Shown here piece by piece: positions 1 through 11,100 of a DNA stretch of 64,000 nt. Both the position numbers and the translations under genes were made by a program. Origin of the DNA: Leptasterias polaris (taxonomy: Eukaryota > Echinodermata > Asteroidea > Forcipulatida > Asteriidae); contig JAZGTN010000233.1 of the NCBI GenBank assembly GCA_037783415.1, positions 1-64,000 on the forward strand, written 5' to 3'. Positions within the stretch are counted from its first letter, which is position 1, and every line of letters begins with the position of its first letter. The notes beneath the pieces were generated by a model. It was not told where the DNA came from. It made no database searches and was given only the letters and a program-made list of their open reading frames with translations.

Positions 1-1614
1 AAGTATGCTTGGAGTTTGTCATTGTACAATAACAAACAAAAAACAAATATTTTAAGATTCATCGGTAAGAGACGATGAAGAATTCACATGGGACCCCGGT
101 TAAGACAGGCCTGCATGAATATTGTCCATGGGCAAAAAGGGAGTGGGGGAAGGGGGGGATTGTCGAATATTAAAAGTTTGCGTGTGTCTAGTATAAGATT
201 AATATATCAAGTATGTTGGACATTTATTAGTGTTTCTCGCTCTGAACCAATTCTAAGTTATATAACAATGTTATGTAAATGTTTTTGGCAATGAGAGCTT
301 GTCTAGGCCATTCAGACATACTACAACCCTCCAACTGCAGGGTGTCTGCCCCCTGAACCCCCGCCAAAGGATTCGCCCCTGGACACCACCAGGGGCCATT
401 GAGCGGGCCCCCGGACCCCACGCCGCAAGTGCTCCGGCTGCCCCCCCCCCCCCCCACATTTCAAGACGGATTGATGCCCCTGCCGTGAGCCCCACCTTAT
501 TTCTTCGGCGCCCTATAATCTTTGGTTGGCATTCAACATAAGCGTTTTCGCCTTTGCATAATTAATGCGACTAGACAAAACTCGCTACGTGCTGAGCAAA
601 ATCCATAAATCGTTATACAAACATTGAAGGCTGTAGTTAAACCAAAATGCAAATATGGTGATAAACATACCACACCCTTTCCAGTATGAAACACACCAGG
701 CCCCAACAGGTTGCCGTGTTTCTTAATACAGTTAAAGTCAACACAACCTCTTGGTATAACAGAATGGATAACCTTTCCTGCAGGTATTGGCTGAAACCAA
801 ACGGCTCAAATCGTGTATAACGGAACAGAAAAGAAGAACTGTGGATACACCGTAGAACAACACGTGAACCTACCTAATCACTCCATTTCTACGAACAGGG
901 CATGATGATGAGTGCCCCTCTTCGTCTAAGTTATCGACGGCTGCCATTGGTGCGTGGAGTGTTTCGCTGGGTGTAGTACAAGGAGAGTGACATCTGTGGC
1001 GACGAACTCTTATTAATTAATTTGATAACTGGTGACAACTCTGTGCATTGACTTTGTATTTGTGGACGCAACTGTTGTAGCATTGGATGATTTGATGTGT
1101 TTTGAGCATGGCCGATGCACATTGTGTTTAAGGTTTATCTTTGCACCACTGGATGTAGGAGTGTTATTTACGGCACGGACATCTTTCATGATTGATCTTA
1201 CGAACTGAATTAACAGGAAATATGGAAGGCAACTTTGTCACACAATTTTCACTAGAGAACTCCAATGGTTTTTATCAAAAGTAGTGGTCAATTTCATCGA
1301 TGGTTGTCGGACAAAGGAAGCAGTTGAACAACGGAAGGACAGTCCAACCGGCCACTACTGAAGATCAACGAACTGACTATAGTGTTACGATTCGACCCAT
1401 AGAAGAGATGAAGCTTCGAATATTTTCAAGACACAATTCTTAATTGATGAAATACAAATCTGAAATCTTACCCATGCATGAGTGTCAAGAAGAATTCGTT
1501 TCTAGATGATGACATTTGAAGATTCTAAAAAATAGTGTCACGCTGAAGCATTGTTTATTTTTATGAATTATCGAGAAAAACACGCTGAAAATTGTAGACA
1601 TAATTTGTTTTGCG
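1..1614. other. Intergenic DNA, no gene recognised
   Basis: No convincing coding region. Positions about 310-460 are strikingly GC-rich with runs of C and phrases resembling the GC-rich ends of DNA transposons, but no inverted partner or target duplication was found. A short Penelope-like relic lies at 840-905 and is listed separately. Confidence 0.6.
840..905 (+). mobile_element. Penelope-like element relic (GIY-YIG 3' part)
   Basis: About 65 bases resemble the stretch at 13520-13590 of the Penelope-like element further on: 'GGATACACC', then a 'CCTAATCACTCCATTTCT'-like phrase, then 'CAGGGCAT', in the same order and at nearly the same spacing. Small indels have destroyed the frame. It is a decayed fragment of the endonuclease end of the same or a related family. 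Confidence 0.5.
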
Positions 1615-2703
1615 ATGGATGACGAGCTGAGATCTGTGAGCGTCAAAGCGTCTGGGGGTAGGACCACCTCTTCAAAGCCAGCTTACTCGTCTAAGAAACT
1701 TGAGATCGCATCTTCAATAATTATTGTCTTTCAGATAATCGCTGTGTCCATGTATGTTTTTTACACGGATATGACACACACCGGGAGGCTCACGAGAGGG
1801 GAAAGAAACGAGGAAACCTCACCGCTTGGTGACCCGAGTTGTTACCTCAAGCAGAAACTCGAGAAACCTCAGCTGCCCATCATCCATTAAATCTTCGCAA
1901 ACCCGTCCACGAACGAGGTTGTTGTGGTGGGAGTTCGCCTCTGGTTTGAGGCGTGGCACACGGAGACGTTTCTGTGCGAGTTCAGAGGTACCCAAGATGA
2001 GGTTTTCATGAGCCTCACCGATCCCATGTTGGAGGACTTTCAGAGGTTCGGTGCTACACCACAGTATATCATAGTCATGACATGCCCTCTCCCGAAACCC
2101 CTTTACGGAATACCGAAGTTTAACCTGACGTTGTGCCTCAAACATAAGTCTAGCCTACGAAAACATCACAGTGTGCCAGGCTGGACCGCGTGGGGTAAAC
2201 CCCACTATCTCTCATTGTGTACCATGGTGAAAAACATGGACGCTGCAGTGCCACCGTAGCTTGAGTATCACCAAAAATATGGCGTGGAACATGCATGTAC
2301 ATCTACGACAACGCCAACCCCGCCACAAGTACACTCCACCAGAGCACGCGGAAATTTATCGACAGTGGATTTCTTACGATCATCCCATGGGGTCATGACC
2401 ACTCGCCGCGTAAAACTTACCTTGAGGTACAGATAGCCCATGAAAACGACTGTCTTTGGAGAAATCGCCATCGTAGTGAATGGATGATTAAAATAGACGT
2501 GGATGAATTCTTACAGCCGATGGATCCCTCGGTGTCTTTAATTTCCGATATGATTCGTAAATACAGCCCTGTTAAGGGAACCATCGGGTCATTACGAATT
2601 CAGAATTGGTTCCTCGCACCGAGATGAGGATGGTGCACTACCGGGGGATAACCGTTTACACCCCGGTTTCAAATGCTCCGATAGTAAACCCTTGAAAGAT
2701 AGT
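1615..2703 (+). pseudogene. Glycosyltransferase family 92 (GT92/DUF23-like), decayed
   Basis: Reading from the ATG at 1615, the product would be a type II membrane protein: a short basic cytoplasmic start, a hydrophobic anchor at about residues 33-50, then a lumenal domain. Downstream pieces carry GT92-like signatures: 'LCLKH', 'LEYHQKYGVEH', 'YIYDNAN' and the metal-binding type motif 'IKIDVDEF' near 2490-2515. The frame is broken by an in-frame TAA at 1888, a TAG at 2257, a frameshift between about 2280 and 2295, and further stops after 2625. The remaining sequence is cut at 2703 by a hAT insertion, and a short GT92-like continuation may resume after 3542. A spliced live gene is unlikely because the lesions lie inside conserved blocks. 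GT92 enzymes transfer galactose to glycans in the Golgi; this copy is probably dead. Confidence 0.7.
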
Positions 2704-2717
2704 CAGCGGCGGCGCTA

Positions 2718-2755
<38 letters not shown>

Positions 2756-3542
2756 AGGGGGGGGGGCAAATTCCCCCCAGTTATTTTTTTGGCCCCCCCC
2801 CCCCAGTTTGCCCCCCCAGTTTTTTCCCCGATGGCGGAAATTGAGTTTAATCCCAAACCATTGCACCCAATTTGTTACAATGTTGTTGGCGCTGTAAATA
2901 ATAAACTCAATTTCATCCATCATAATTAGCTGGCACCATCAAAAAAGCCCAATACACTTTCCATCTCCGGCAATGTTAATAAAATGTGGATTTATTTATC
3001 TGTACAAGCTTGGAAACTTGCTACAAATAGAAATGCATTGTCTGCCCTAAACCGCAAGCAGTCATTGTAAACGCAGTTCGCACAACACGTCAAATTTACA
3101 CAGTGCAAAATCTTATTTCTGGAGTGAATTGTAGGCTTATACAGTACACACGACATAAACTTGATGTTCACGTGGAGTGCTGTATTATGCCTACTGCTAG
3201 TTGTTGCACTTAAACACGTTGGTAAAACAGTTAGTTAAAATGGATATTAGAAAGTTTTGCAAGAAATCCAAACAACCTCCATCCCATGATGATAGGCACA
3301 GATCTGATTCTGAATCTAGCGATGAGAATCCTGAACCCAAACACAAACACCCCAGGATTGAAGTTAATATTGACGTAAATGTCCCAGATGGTGTAAGTCC
3401 CAGATGGTGTAAGTCCGTCAAAGTGGTAAGTCAATGCTTTTCTGCAGTACAAAATTACACTATAGATTTTTGTTTTCCCCCCTAAATTTAAGTTTGCCCC
3501 CCTCTCCCCCCCCCCAGATTAACAGGTCTGGTGCCGCCACTG
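2704..3542 (+). mobile_element. Non-autonomous hAT element with perfect 8-bp target duplication
   Basis: The ends are imperfect terminal inverted repeats: the left begins CAGCGGCGGCGC and the right, reversed, begins CAGTGGCGGCAC. Both are the CAG-type ends typical of hAT elements. The 8 bases before the left end (2696-2703, AAGATAGT) are repeated exactly after the right end (3543-3550), which is the hAT target duplication length. The interior starts with a long G run (2719-2766) facing C runs, and holds the first exon-like piece of a transposase (3240-3485). It sits inside the GT92 pseudogene. Confidence 0.85.
3240..3485 (+). pseudogene. N-terminal fragment of a hAT-type transposase
   Basis: The ATG at 3240 opens 'MDIRKFCKKSKQ', followed by an acidic/serine-rich stretch and a lysine/proline patch. 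This is the common N-terminus of animal hAT transposases (proteins that start MDIRKFF... before a TTF/BED zinc finger). Nothing of the zinc finger or the RNase H-like catalytic domain follows; the frame stops at 3485. An 18-19-base tandem duplication (around 3385-3415, 'CCAGATGGTGTAAGT' twice) lies near its end. Because it is inside the inverted-repeat element, it is best read as a leftover of the autonomous parent. Confidence 0.6.
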
Positions 3543-5339
3543 AAGATAGTTCCATGTGTAGATTGTGGGCACAAACTAAGGGCCTAAGCCCAAACAGATC
3601 GGACCCAGAAGGGATCAATTGTATTTAAATTAAAAAATTTCATTTAATGCTCACTAAAATTCACAAAATTCAACTCTTTGAGTGTAATTTTATATTGAAT
3701 GGTTATTGTATTGTCTTCATTTAATCGCAAAATAATTGTTTTTGCTCACTCACTCTGGAGTAAAATTGAATGACCGTTTTGTGTATATACATGAAAGTCA
3801 TTACAGGAGCGTCAAGTCTGACTGACACGTTGTAAGTGTTTTGCTATTAATTATATTATTATTAAGATAATGGTTTTATTGTATTATACGTTTCCCGGTA
3901 ATTTTTGGCAAACAAGCAGCCTAGCTATTTAACTTTCAAACAGTTGTGTTCAAAGCAGGTTTGCCTCCCAGTTGATGCATGTAAATTCAAACAGCATCAC
4001 AGTTTAACTGGTGGCACTCTGTTAATAGCCATGCGAAATTGGCGTTTGATCTTTTAGCAGAGTTGGCGCAACTACAGCTTTTCAAAAAGCTGCTGCAAAT
4101 TTGAATGCTGTTCGAATTTAGTGTTCAATTGAATGTTTAACTTATTATCATCAATCGCAACAGAAAAAGGTTTGCTCACTCTTGAGTGAAATTGAACAAC
4201 TGTTTTGAAAAGTTTCCATTTTCGCGCGAAATCAATTCAAATCAATTTTATTTATTTCATCACAGTTTACAAGTTAAAAGCGAAATTTGCTTTCCCGGTG
4301 TGCATTGAAAACATTCAAAAATACTGATTCAAAGACACAACTACAAATTACAAAAATCGAATAACGCAACAAAGTTTATATCGGTCGCTTATTTTCCAAA
4401 CATTAAGACTTGTATCTCATTTAGAATAAGCATAGTTCATAGTTATAGCTTATGCCAATTAAGTCATATCTATGAGATATATTATATAACTGTGACTTAG
4501 TACAAGTCATAATTATGTATGAAGTCAGAATTATAAATTTAACAAAGTAAACATTATGAAAATCAACATACTTGTTTTCTTTCTCTCTTAATGCCCCTTT
4601 AACGCTTCCGTAGAAAATGATATGGAAAACCTATAATTATTGTTATTATTATTACTATTAGGTCCAGTGAACGATTTCCCTTGTATAGCAGAGCAAATTG
4701 CTACACAAAATGCATCAGTTGCTACTCAAAAATCAGGAGTTGCTACTCAATATTAGCATTCAGTGTGCACAAAACAAGTTCAGTCTAAATATTATGTTGT
4801 ATTAATTATTTCCTTCAGATTGTTAATCCTCTGGGATTCACGTGTAACGCAGCTCTCTCAGCAATAAGTGAAAAACTCTCAAACAATTACCAATTTACCC
4901 CCATCCTTCCAGATAGTGCCATTCCATTGCATTTCACATCAGATCAAAGGATCAAGTTGAGAAAATACTACACTTAAATTATGTTTAGCCATCATACCAT
5001 ACATGGCTTTTACCACACGGTTTTCCATGTTTTCTATTGAAATATAATACTGAAATAGACGTGTTAGTCTGATAGACAATACAAGGAAGATAGTGGTAGC
5101 TCTCGGTCCGACGATCCGGGTACTGGGTTTTTTTGTGTGGGCAAAGCTGGCATCTATCACCTATAGCCATCTAATTCCTGCCTCCGTGGTTCCATTCTTA
5201 ATGTTTAGGGCTGTTGAGATCACTCTTCACTTGTTGGGTTCGGAGGTTTTCAAGGCTGTCTATACACGCGGTGATGTGGTTTTTAAAAGTTTTTTTAAAA
5301 AGTGTTTCATCATTCCCTAAACAAACTTATTAACTTAAG
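3543..5339. other. Intergenic DNA with minor repeats
   Basis: No gene seen. Two partly similar phrases around 'TTTGCTCACTC...GAGT(G)AAATTGAA' occur at 3741-3783 and 4166-4207, and a short 'GTTGCTACTCAA' repeat occurs near 4718-4750. These look like decayed repeat sequence. Confidence 0.5.
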
Positions 5340-5610
5340 ATGGCTATTGTCCAGCAGATAGTATTCAGAGACAGGTTTGAAAGGGAAGCTGCTGAACAAA
5401 AGATCATCACTACACTGAACTGTATTGATCAATGACTTAAATGGGACCGTTGTTTCCTGCTCCTCCACCAGAAATCGATTTTCCAACATTTTTTATTGAG
5501 CTCATTCACCCGTTACTTTATTGCGTGGAACATGTACTTGGCTCGTCCCCATCAATGCATCTGATGAAGTAGATGTTTCCACGAAAGCTCATGCAGTTCT
5601 TGTTGTTATG
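5340..5610 (+). mobile_element. Decayed Penelope-like element 3' end with hammerhead-like tail
   Basis: Translation near 5360-5440 gives a phrase like 'RDRFEREAAEQKIITTLN', which resembles the C-terminal end of GIY-YIG endonucleases of Penelope-like elements (the conserved arginine, E..LI and leucine-threonine spacing). About 120 bases on, the sequence CTGATGA, a short hairpin, then GAAA (5561-5586) matches the hammerhead-type tail reported for this class. No full-length frame remains. Confidence 0.5.
5557..5594 (+). ncRNA. Hammerhead-ribozyme-like motif, degenerate
   Basis: The order is GCAT (5557-5560), CTGATGA (5561-5567), a short stem-loop GTAGATGTTTCCAC (5569-5582) with one mismatch, GAAA (5583-5586), then ATGC (5591-5594) complementary to the first four bases. 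This is the type I hammerhead layout with a minimal stem III. One stem II mismatch suggests decay. Confidence 0.5.
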
Positions 5611-5611
5611 T

Positions 5612-6180
5612 AATTAGCCAGTCTTTAAGGTCTTCCACTATCTCCCTTGTTGAATTGACATATGTAAATATCACAGCGAAAATAATTTTGCAAATTATTT
5701 AAATTAAAATAGTTATGTACCTGACGATGGAATACACCACAAGGATATTAACGAATGTTGTCAAGAAGTTGTGCAAGCCTAAACAAAAGTCAACTTCACT
5801 AATTTTTGTATTAAACAAAATTTTAAAATTACTCTTTACTGCAGCTGCGGTGCATGTGCTGACTCCATGTGGGATAAGTGAGTAGAGGGTTAAAGACGAA
5901 AAGAACAAAAACAACGTACATTTGTTCTCAAAGAGTAGAATCATTCCAATCCTATAGTTCACCTATATAGAGTACCAAGTACACCAAAACTATAGCCTCG
6001 TACAAATTGCTCCAAATTATACCATTTTCAAAGGACAGGGCCCAAGGAAATCAAACCCAAGAAACCCCCGGAAAAATTAAAACCCATGTCACAAACTTGT
6101 ACAACTTAATTTTTTATCTCGGGGGATTCCTATTTATTGATCTCTTACAGAGTACTTTTACAATGTTCATACCTATACCA
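5612..6180. other. Intergenic DNA, nothing recognised
   Basis: No coding, repeat or RNA structure was recognised in this AT-rich stretch. Confidence 0.4.
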
Positions 6181-6185
6181 TTAAT

Positions 6186-6375
6186 TTATACACTTGTATA
6201 GTTTTCACATTATTTTGTACAATTTTCACACTAATTTCCACACTTTTACAATTTTCATATACATTCTGTACAATTTAAACACTTGTACAATTTTCACAGT
6301 TGACAGTTTTCACACTTGTACAATTTTGACACTAATTTCCACACTTGTACAATTTTCAGACTTGTACGGTTTTCC
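6186..6375. repeat. Minisatellite with TTGTACAA core
   Basis: Irregular tandem repeats built on 'CACTTGTACAATTTTCACA' with an interspersed 'CTAATTTCCA' spacer; about nine variants. The TTGTAC(AA) core is itself palindromic. Open frames here are repeat artefacts. Confidence 0.7.
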
Positions 6376-7439
6376 TAGAAGAAAATTGTTCGGCATGCTC
6401 ACCCCTGGGCTACCTGGCTTAACCCTTCTCCCAAACAGATGTAGCTTTTCAAAGGAAGTGTTTTTTCCCCTCAGAGTTTGTCAGTTATAGCAATCCAGAA
6501 GTTTTTGAGCTAAATTTTCGCGGGGAGTTCCCGGGAAATGCATCCGATGTGAACTGGACTTGAGTTGGTTACGTTTTTCAGGGAACACAAGCTTTATGGT
6601 TTCTGTAATTTGTCGGTGTTTTTTGGCAAGTTCAAGGAGATTATTTCGATTTGGCAATCGAAATAAAAGTTGGGTGTTGGGGGAAATTTATACAAAGCAG
6701 ACTCCTTCTCAATGGATTAATGACAACACACCACACACAGTTTTATTACACGAGTATTATTCGTTTAAGGCGAAATAAAACAAAATATTTTGTTTTGCGT
6801 CCCCGCCCGCTTCCTTTTTCGAGGCCGCATGGATGTTATTTTAATTTTACCCATTAAAAATGATATAAAAAGCATATGATACCAACTGATCCATCAACAA
6901 ATATAGAATTTGCATGTCAGATTTTAGCCAGTGCCGGTCACATAAACATTCGTTCAGTTACACATTCACATTTATTCATTCTCGTGAAAGTGAGCTGCAT
7001 TACTGAACAAATTACTAAATAAAATCACTGTAAACATGTTTCTCATCTAACATGTTTCTCTCATTATTGTGCGTTGAACAGTGGAAACTAATGGTTGATC
7101 ACAATTGTGAAATGAATGGCGGACAAATTAAGTCCCTCCCCGCTTCCTTTTTCAGGAACCTGCACGTTAAACATGCCCTTTTTTTAATACTCAGCCTAAC
7201 ATACGTTTTCAAAAAAGGAGGAGTGAAGTTTATTCCGTTTTAAATTATGTATACAAGTGTAATGTTGAGGAACTTAACTGCGGGTATTTACTTTTTAATT
7301 TTTATATTTTTTTAATTTTTTTAACCGTTTGTGATGTGTAGTATTGAATACTGGCTGGTCCAGTTTTGTTGGTTATTTTTTATGCAAATTGTGTAATGCT
7401 CTTGGATTGATTCTTCTTTTTGTTTAGTTCTGTTTTAAT
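6376..7439. other. Intergenic DNA, nothing recognised
   Basis: Short open frames exist on both strands but show no domain or coding character; no repeat structure was recognised. Confidence 0.4.
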
Positions 7440-7521
7440 TTGTAGAGCGCCTTGAGAGTCAGTTATGAGTGTATATGACCCTTTATAAACATACTTTAGT
7501 ATTGTTGTTGTTGTTATTATT
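7440..7521 (+). mobile_element. 3' tail of a LINE/SINE-type element
   Basis: The stretch 'GTAGAGCGCCTTGAGAG', a 'TATATGACCCTTTATAAA'-like phrase and a terminal GTT/ATT microsatellite is the usual 3' tail of CR1/L2-mobilised LINEs and SINEs. A related tail closes the LINE fragment at about 23430-23505. Confidence 0.5.
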
Positions 7522-8006
7522 AAAAACAAACGCATCACTTTTTACAAAAGCATACCGAGTCCTAATCCTTCCTGAATGGTTTATACTTAATGTTCGTTTT
7601 AATAACATTATCCTGGTGATTGTCATGTTTTCTTCCCGTTAAATCATATTCTAATATTCTATTAATATTCTTTGGATTTTTTATATATTTTTTAACGAGT
7701 CTCCCGTACCCATAACATTCCGAAGGAGGGAGGCCCCCTGGTCCCCATCCCGTTATCCCTAGTCTAAATCCCTAAAGTCAATTGGGGTTAATGATAATAC
7801 CATAATAATCGGGGTCACCCGTTTGGGTCTTTTGATAGTTGTATGTGACGATAGCCGTTGTAAAGTATAACGTAATCTATTAAAAATGCCTGAAAATCCT
7901 TTTTTCACTACATGCCTAAAAATTGTTCAATGTCGAGACACTAAATGCTGCGTCTGAAGAAAACAAAAGTGTAAATAACATTTGCGGTTTCGGCTACCAA
8001 TTATGA
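7522..8006. other. Intergenic DNA upstream of the large reading frame
   Basis: No promoter element was firmly identified. The reading frame that becomes the large protein is closed by a TGA at 8004-8006. Confidence 0.4.
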
Positions 8007-8117
8007 CATTGTATCCCTCATGAAGACATTGGTGAAGCGCTAGGCAAAGCCTGCGAGCAAGACTGTGACACTGAGGCAGTTCACCTTGCGCGTGCTGCAC
8101 AGATAGTTCGTCGATAT

Positions 8118-11100
8118 ATGTTTGAAGACACTGGCCGATTCCGTGGATCATTCCCGGGCGGTTGTCAGGAGGACTCTGTGCCAAACGTACTAGTTGCAAT
8201 GGTAAATATGGTGCTGGATGGCCCCAGCATCAAGAACCAAAGCCATTCCTCTTCGACACAAGCAGCTCTTTCCATTGCGCAGCTTCTCAAGTTCAACAGT
8301 GTCAAACAAAGTCGGAAGCAGGGAGCAACCAAGACACAGGAGCCTCCATCTGTCAGACACAGTTCGTCTCAAGAAACTCCTCTTCCAACCTATGTTGGGC
8401 TGATGCTGCATGCTGAAACACGCAAGAGAGGACTTGTGGACAAGCTCTTCTCTCTGGGCCTAAGCATCTCATATGACAGAGTCCTGCGTCTTTCTGCACA
8501 GATGGGAAACAGCGTGTGTCAGCTGTACCGCATAGAGCAAGTGGTCTGCCCGCCTACCCTGCGTAGCAATGTGTTCACAACTGCGGCTGTGGACAACATT
8601 GACCACAACCCAAGTGCCACCACAGCCAAGAATTCATTCCATGGAACTGGAATCTCGCTTGTGCAACACCCAACGTGTGCAGATGAGGGAGTGGATCGTA
8701 GCATTGCTCTCACTGGGAGTGATACTGGATCAAAGACGGTTGAGCCTCTACCAGAATATTACACGGATGTACGTCCTGTTGCTTCCTCTGTCAAAGGGCA
8801 AACGATCCCAGCTACTTCTGTGACCTCTCTTAGACGCCACAACTTTGAGCAGCACATAGAGTATGAGTATATGTGGCTGGAGAACACGAGAAGTGTTCTC
8901 AAAGATGATGTTGAGGCCTGTGAAAACACATCATGGGCTGCATACCATGCAAGGCACCAAGATCCAAAGCAACCAGGCATCACACCAACGTCCCTGCTTC
9001 CCTTGTTCCAGGAGAGTGCTCACACTGTGGCAATGATCAGACACTCTATTGATGTAGTCAGGAATGCAGTTCAACATCTCAACCCAGGCCAAACTCCAGT
9101 TCTGACTTGCGACCAGCCACTATTCACTCTAGCAAAACAGATCCAGTGGAAGTGGCCAGACACATATGGAGAAGACCAACTGGTGGTGATGTTCGGGGGG
9201 TTGCATATTGAGATGACGGCACTGAAGACCCTGGGTGACTGGTTGCAGGGAAGTGGGTGGACCCAAGCACTGGTACAAGCAGAGATCACAACTGCAGGAA
9301 CAGCAGACTCATTTCTTCGAGCAGCTCACGTCACACGCACCAGAAGAGCACACCAAGTCACAGCGGCTGCCTTGTACATACTCCAACGGCGTGCCTATGA
9401 CCAGTACAGCACCACCAATACAGAAGATGATGCGCACCCTGGAAGCTTCGAAGACTGGTGCAGTCAGAGAGAACAGAGTTATCCGCAGTTTCAGTACTGG
9501 TCAACAGTCTTGGCACTGGAGCTGTCCACTCTGATCTATGTGCGATCTCTGAGAGAAGCCAATTTTAGCATGTACGTGGATGCTCTGACAGAACTGGTTC
9601 CGTGGTTCTTCGCACTAGACCACACGAACTATGCCCGCTGGATACCAGTGCATCTGCGGGACATGGCAGAACTGGCAAACAAACATCCAGACGTCTTCAC
9701 AGAGTTTAGCAACGGACACTTCACAGTCCAGAAGACCAAGAGGATCTTTTCAGCAATCCCTATTGACCAAGGACATGAGCAGAACAACGCGTATGTCAAG
9801 GGTGATGGAGGAGCCATCGGTCTCACAGACAATCCAACTGCACTGAGGCGCTGGATGGTTGCCGGACCAGAGGTTGCTAGAGTGATTGTGGAATTTGACG
9901 ACTTCAATCTGCATCCACACGACCAAGAGGAGAAACGTCAACACGAGGAGACACCAAGTGTACAGAAGACTTTTGCCAGAGATGTGCGCTCACTCGTGGC
10001 CGTCATTGAAGAGCTGGGCAACCCTTTCGAGGAGGACAGTCAGGACTTGCTGGTGCTCGACACAAAGGAGATCGCAGACCCTGCAGTCATAGAAACAGTC
10101 CGTAACGCCAAGCAGATTGGCCAAGACCAGTTTGAAGCATTCTCAAAGGAATGCATCGTGGACAGAACCAAGTCCATTGAGGTGGCAATCCACCGGAACA
10201 AGCTACCATTGTTTGCGACCAAGAGAGCACCCAAAATAACCAAAGGAAAACAACAGGTAAAATCTCTGAAGAATGATGTTGCGCTCTTCGCACGATTATA
10301 TATCAGCTGCCAGACCCGTGAAGGGAATCTAGAAGAGTTCTTCAGGCATGAAAATCAGCAATGCCCTCCAGCTTTATCTGACGGAGGGAGACTGTACCTA
10401 GGGAGCAAGAGTGACTTGCTGGTGTGCCTTGAAGGCCATGCTGAGCCTCAGTCTGAAGCGCCTACTGTCACTGCTGTTGTCCTCGATGGAGCAGTAATCG
10501 TACAGATGTTGAAGCCGGGTACTGCCAACACGTTCGAGGAATATGCACAGCAAGTGTTCATCCCATACGTTGTACAACAGCTCCAACATGTATCACGTCT
10601 TGACCTTGTGTGGGACAGCTACAGAGCAGATTCCCTGAAGGCATCAACCAGAGAACACCGTGGAAAGGGAGTACGTCGGCGTGTTGTCGACTCGGCAGTT
10701 ATACCAGGAAATTGGCAAAGTTTCCTGCGAGTTGATGGCAACAAAGTGGAGCTCTTCAGCTACCTCTCCACCATGCTTGCAGAGTCCTTTCAAGAAGAAG
10801 GCAAGGAACTGGTGGTCACTGATGGGGAGCAGGTGATCTGTGTTCCACAGCAAGAGGACGTCAACTCACTCGCACCATGCAACCAAGAAGAGGCAGACAC
10901 TCGCATGATGCTACATGTAGCACATGCTGCACAACATGGTCACCACCAGATACAGGTTCGAACAGTAGACACTGACGTCGTGGTCCTAGCAGTGATGGTA
11001 GTCCAGAAACTACCAGCTGGAGACAAACTCTGGGTAGCCTTTGGGACAGGCAAGAACTACCGCTACATTGCAGCCCATGAAATAGCTTCCTCCCTTGGTC

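Noticed and set aside
2656..2923. Proline-rich open frames on the minus strand
   Set aside because: They translate the G/C homopolymer runs at the hAT left end; no coding signal.
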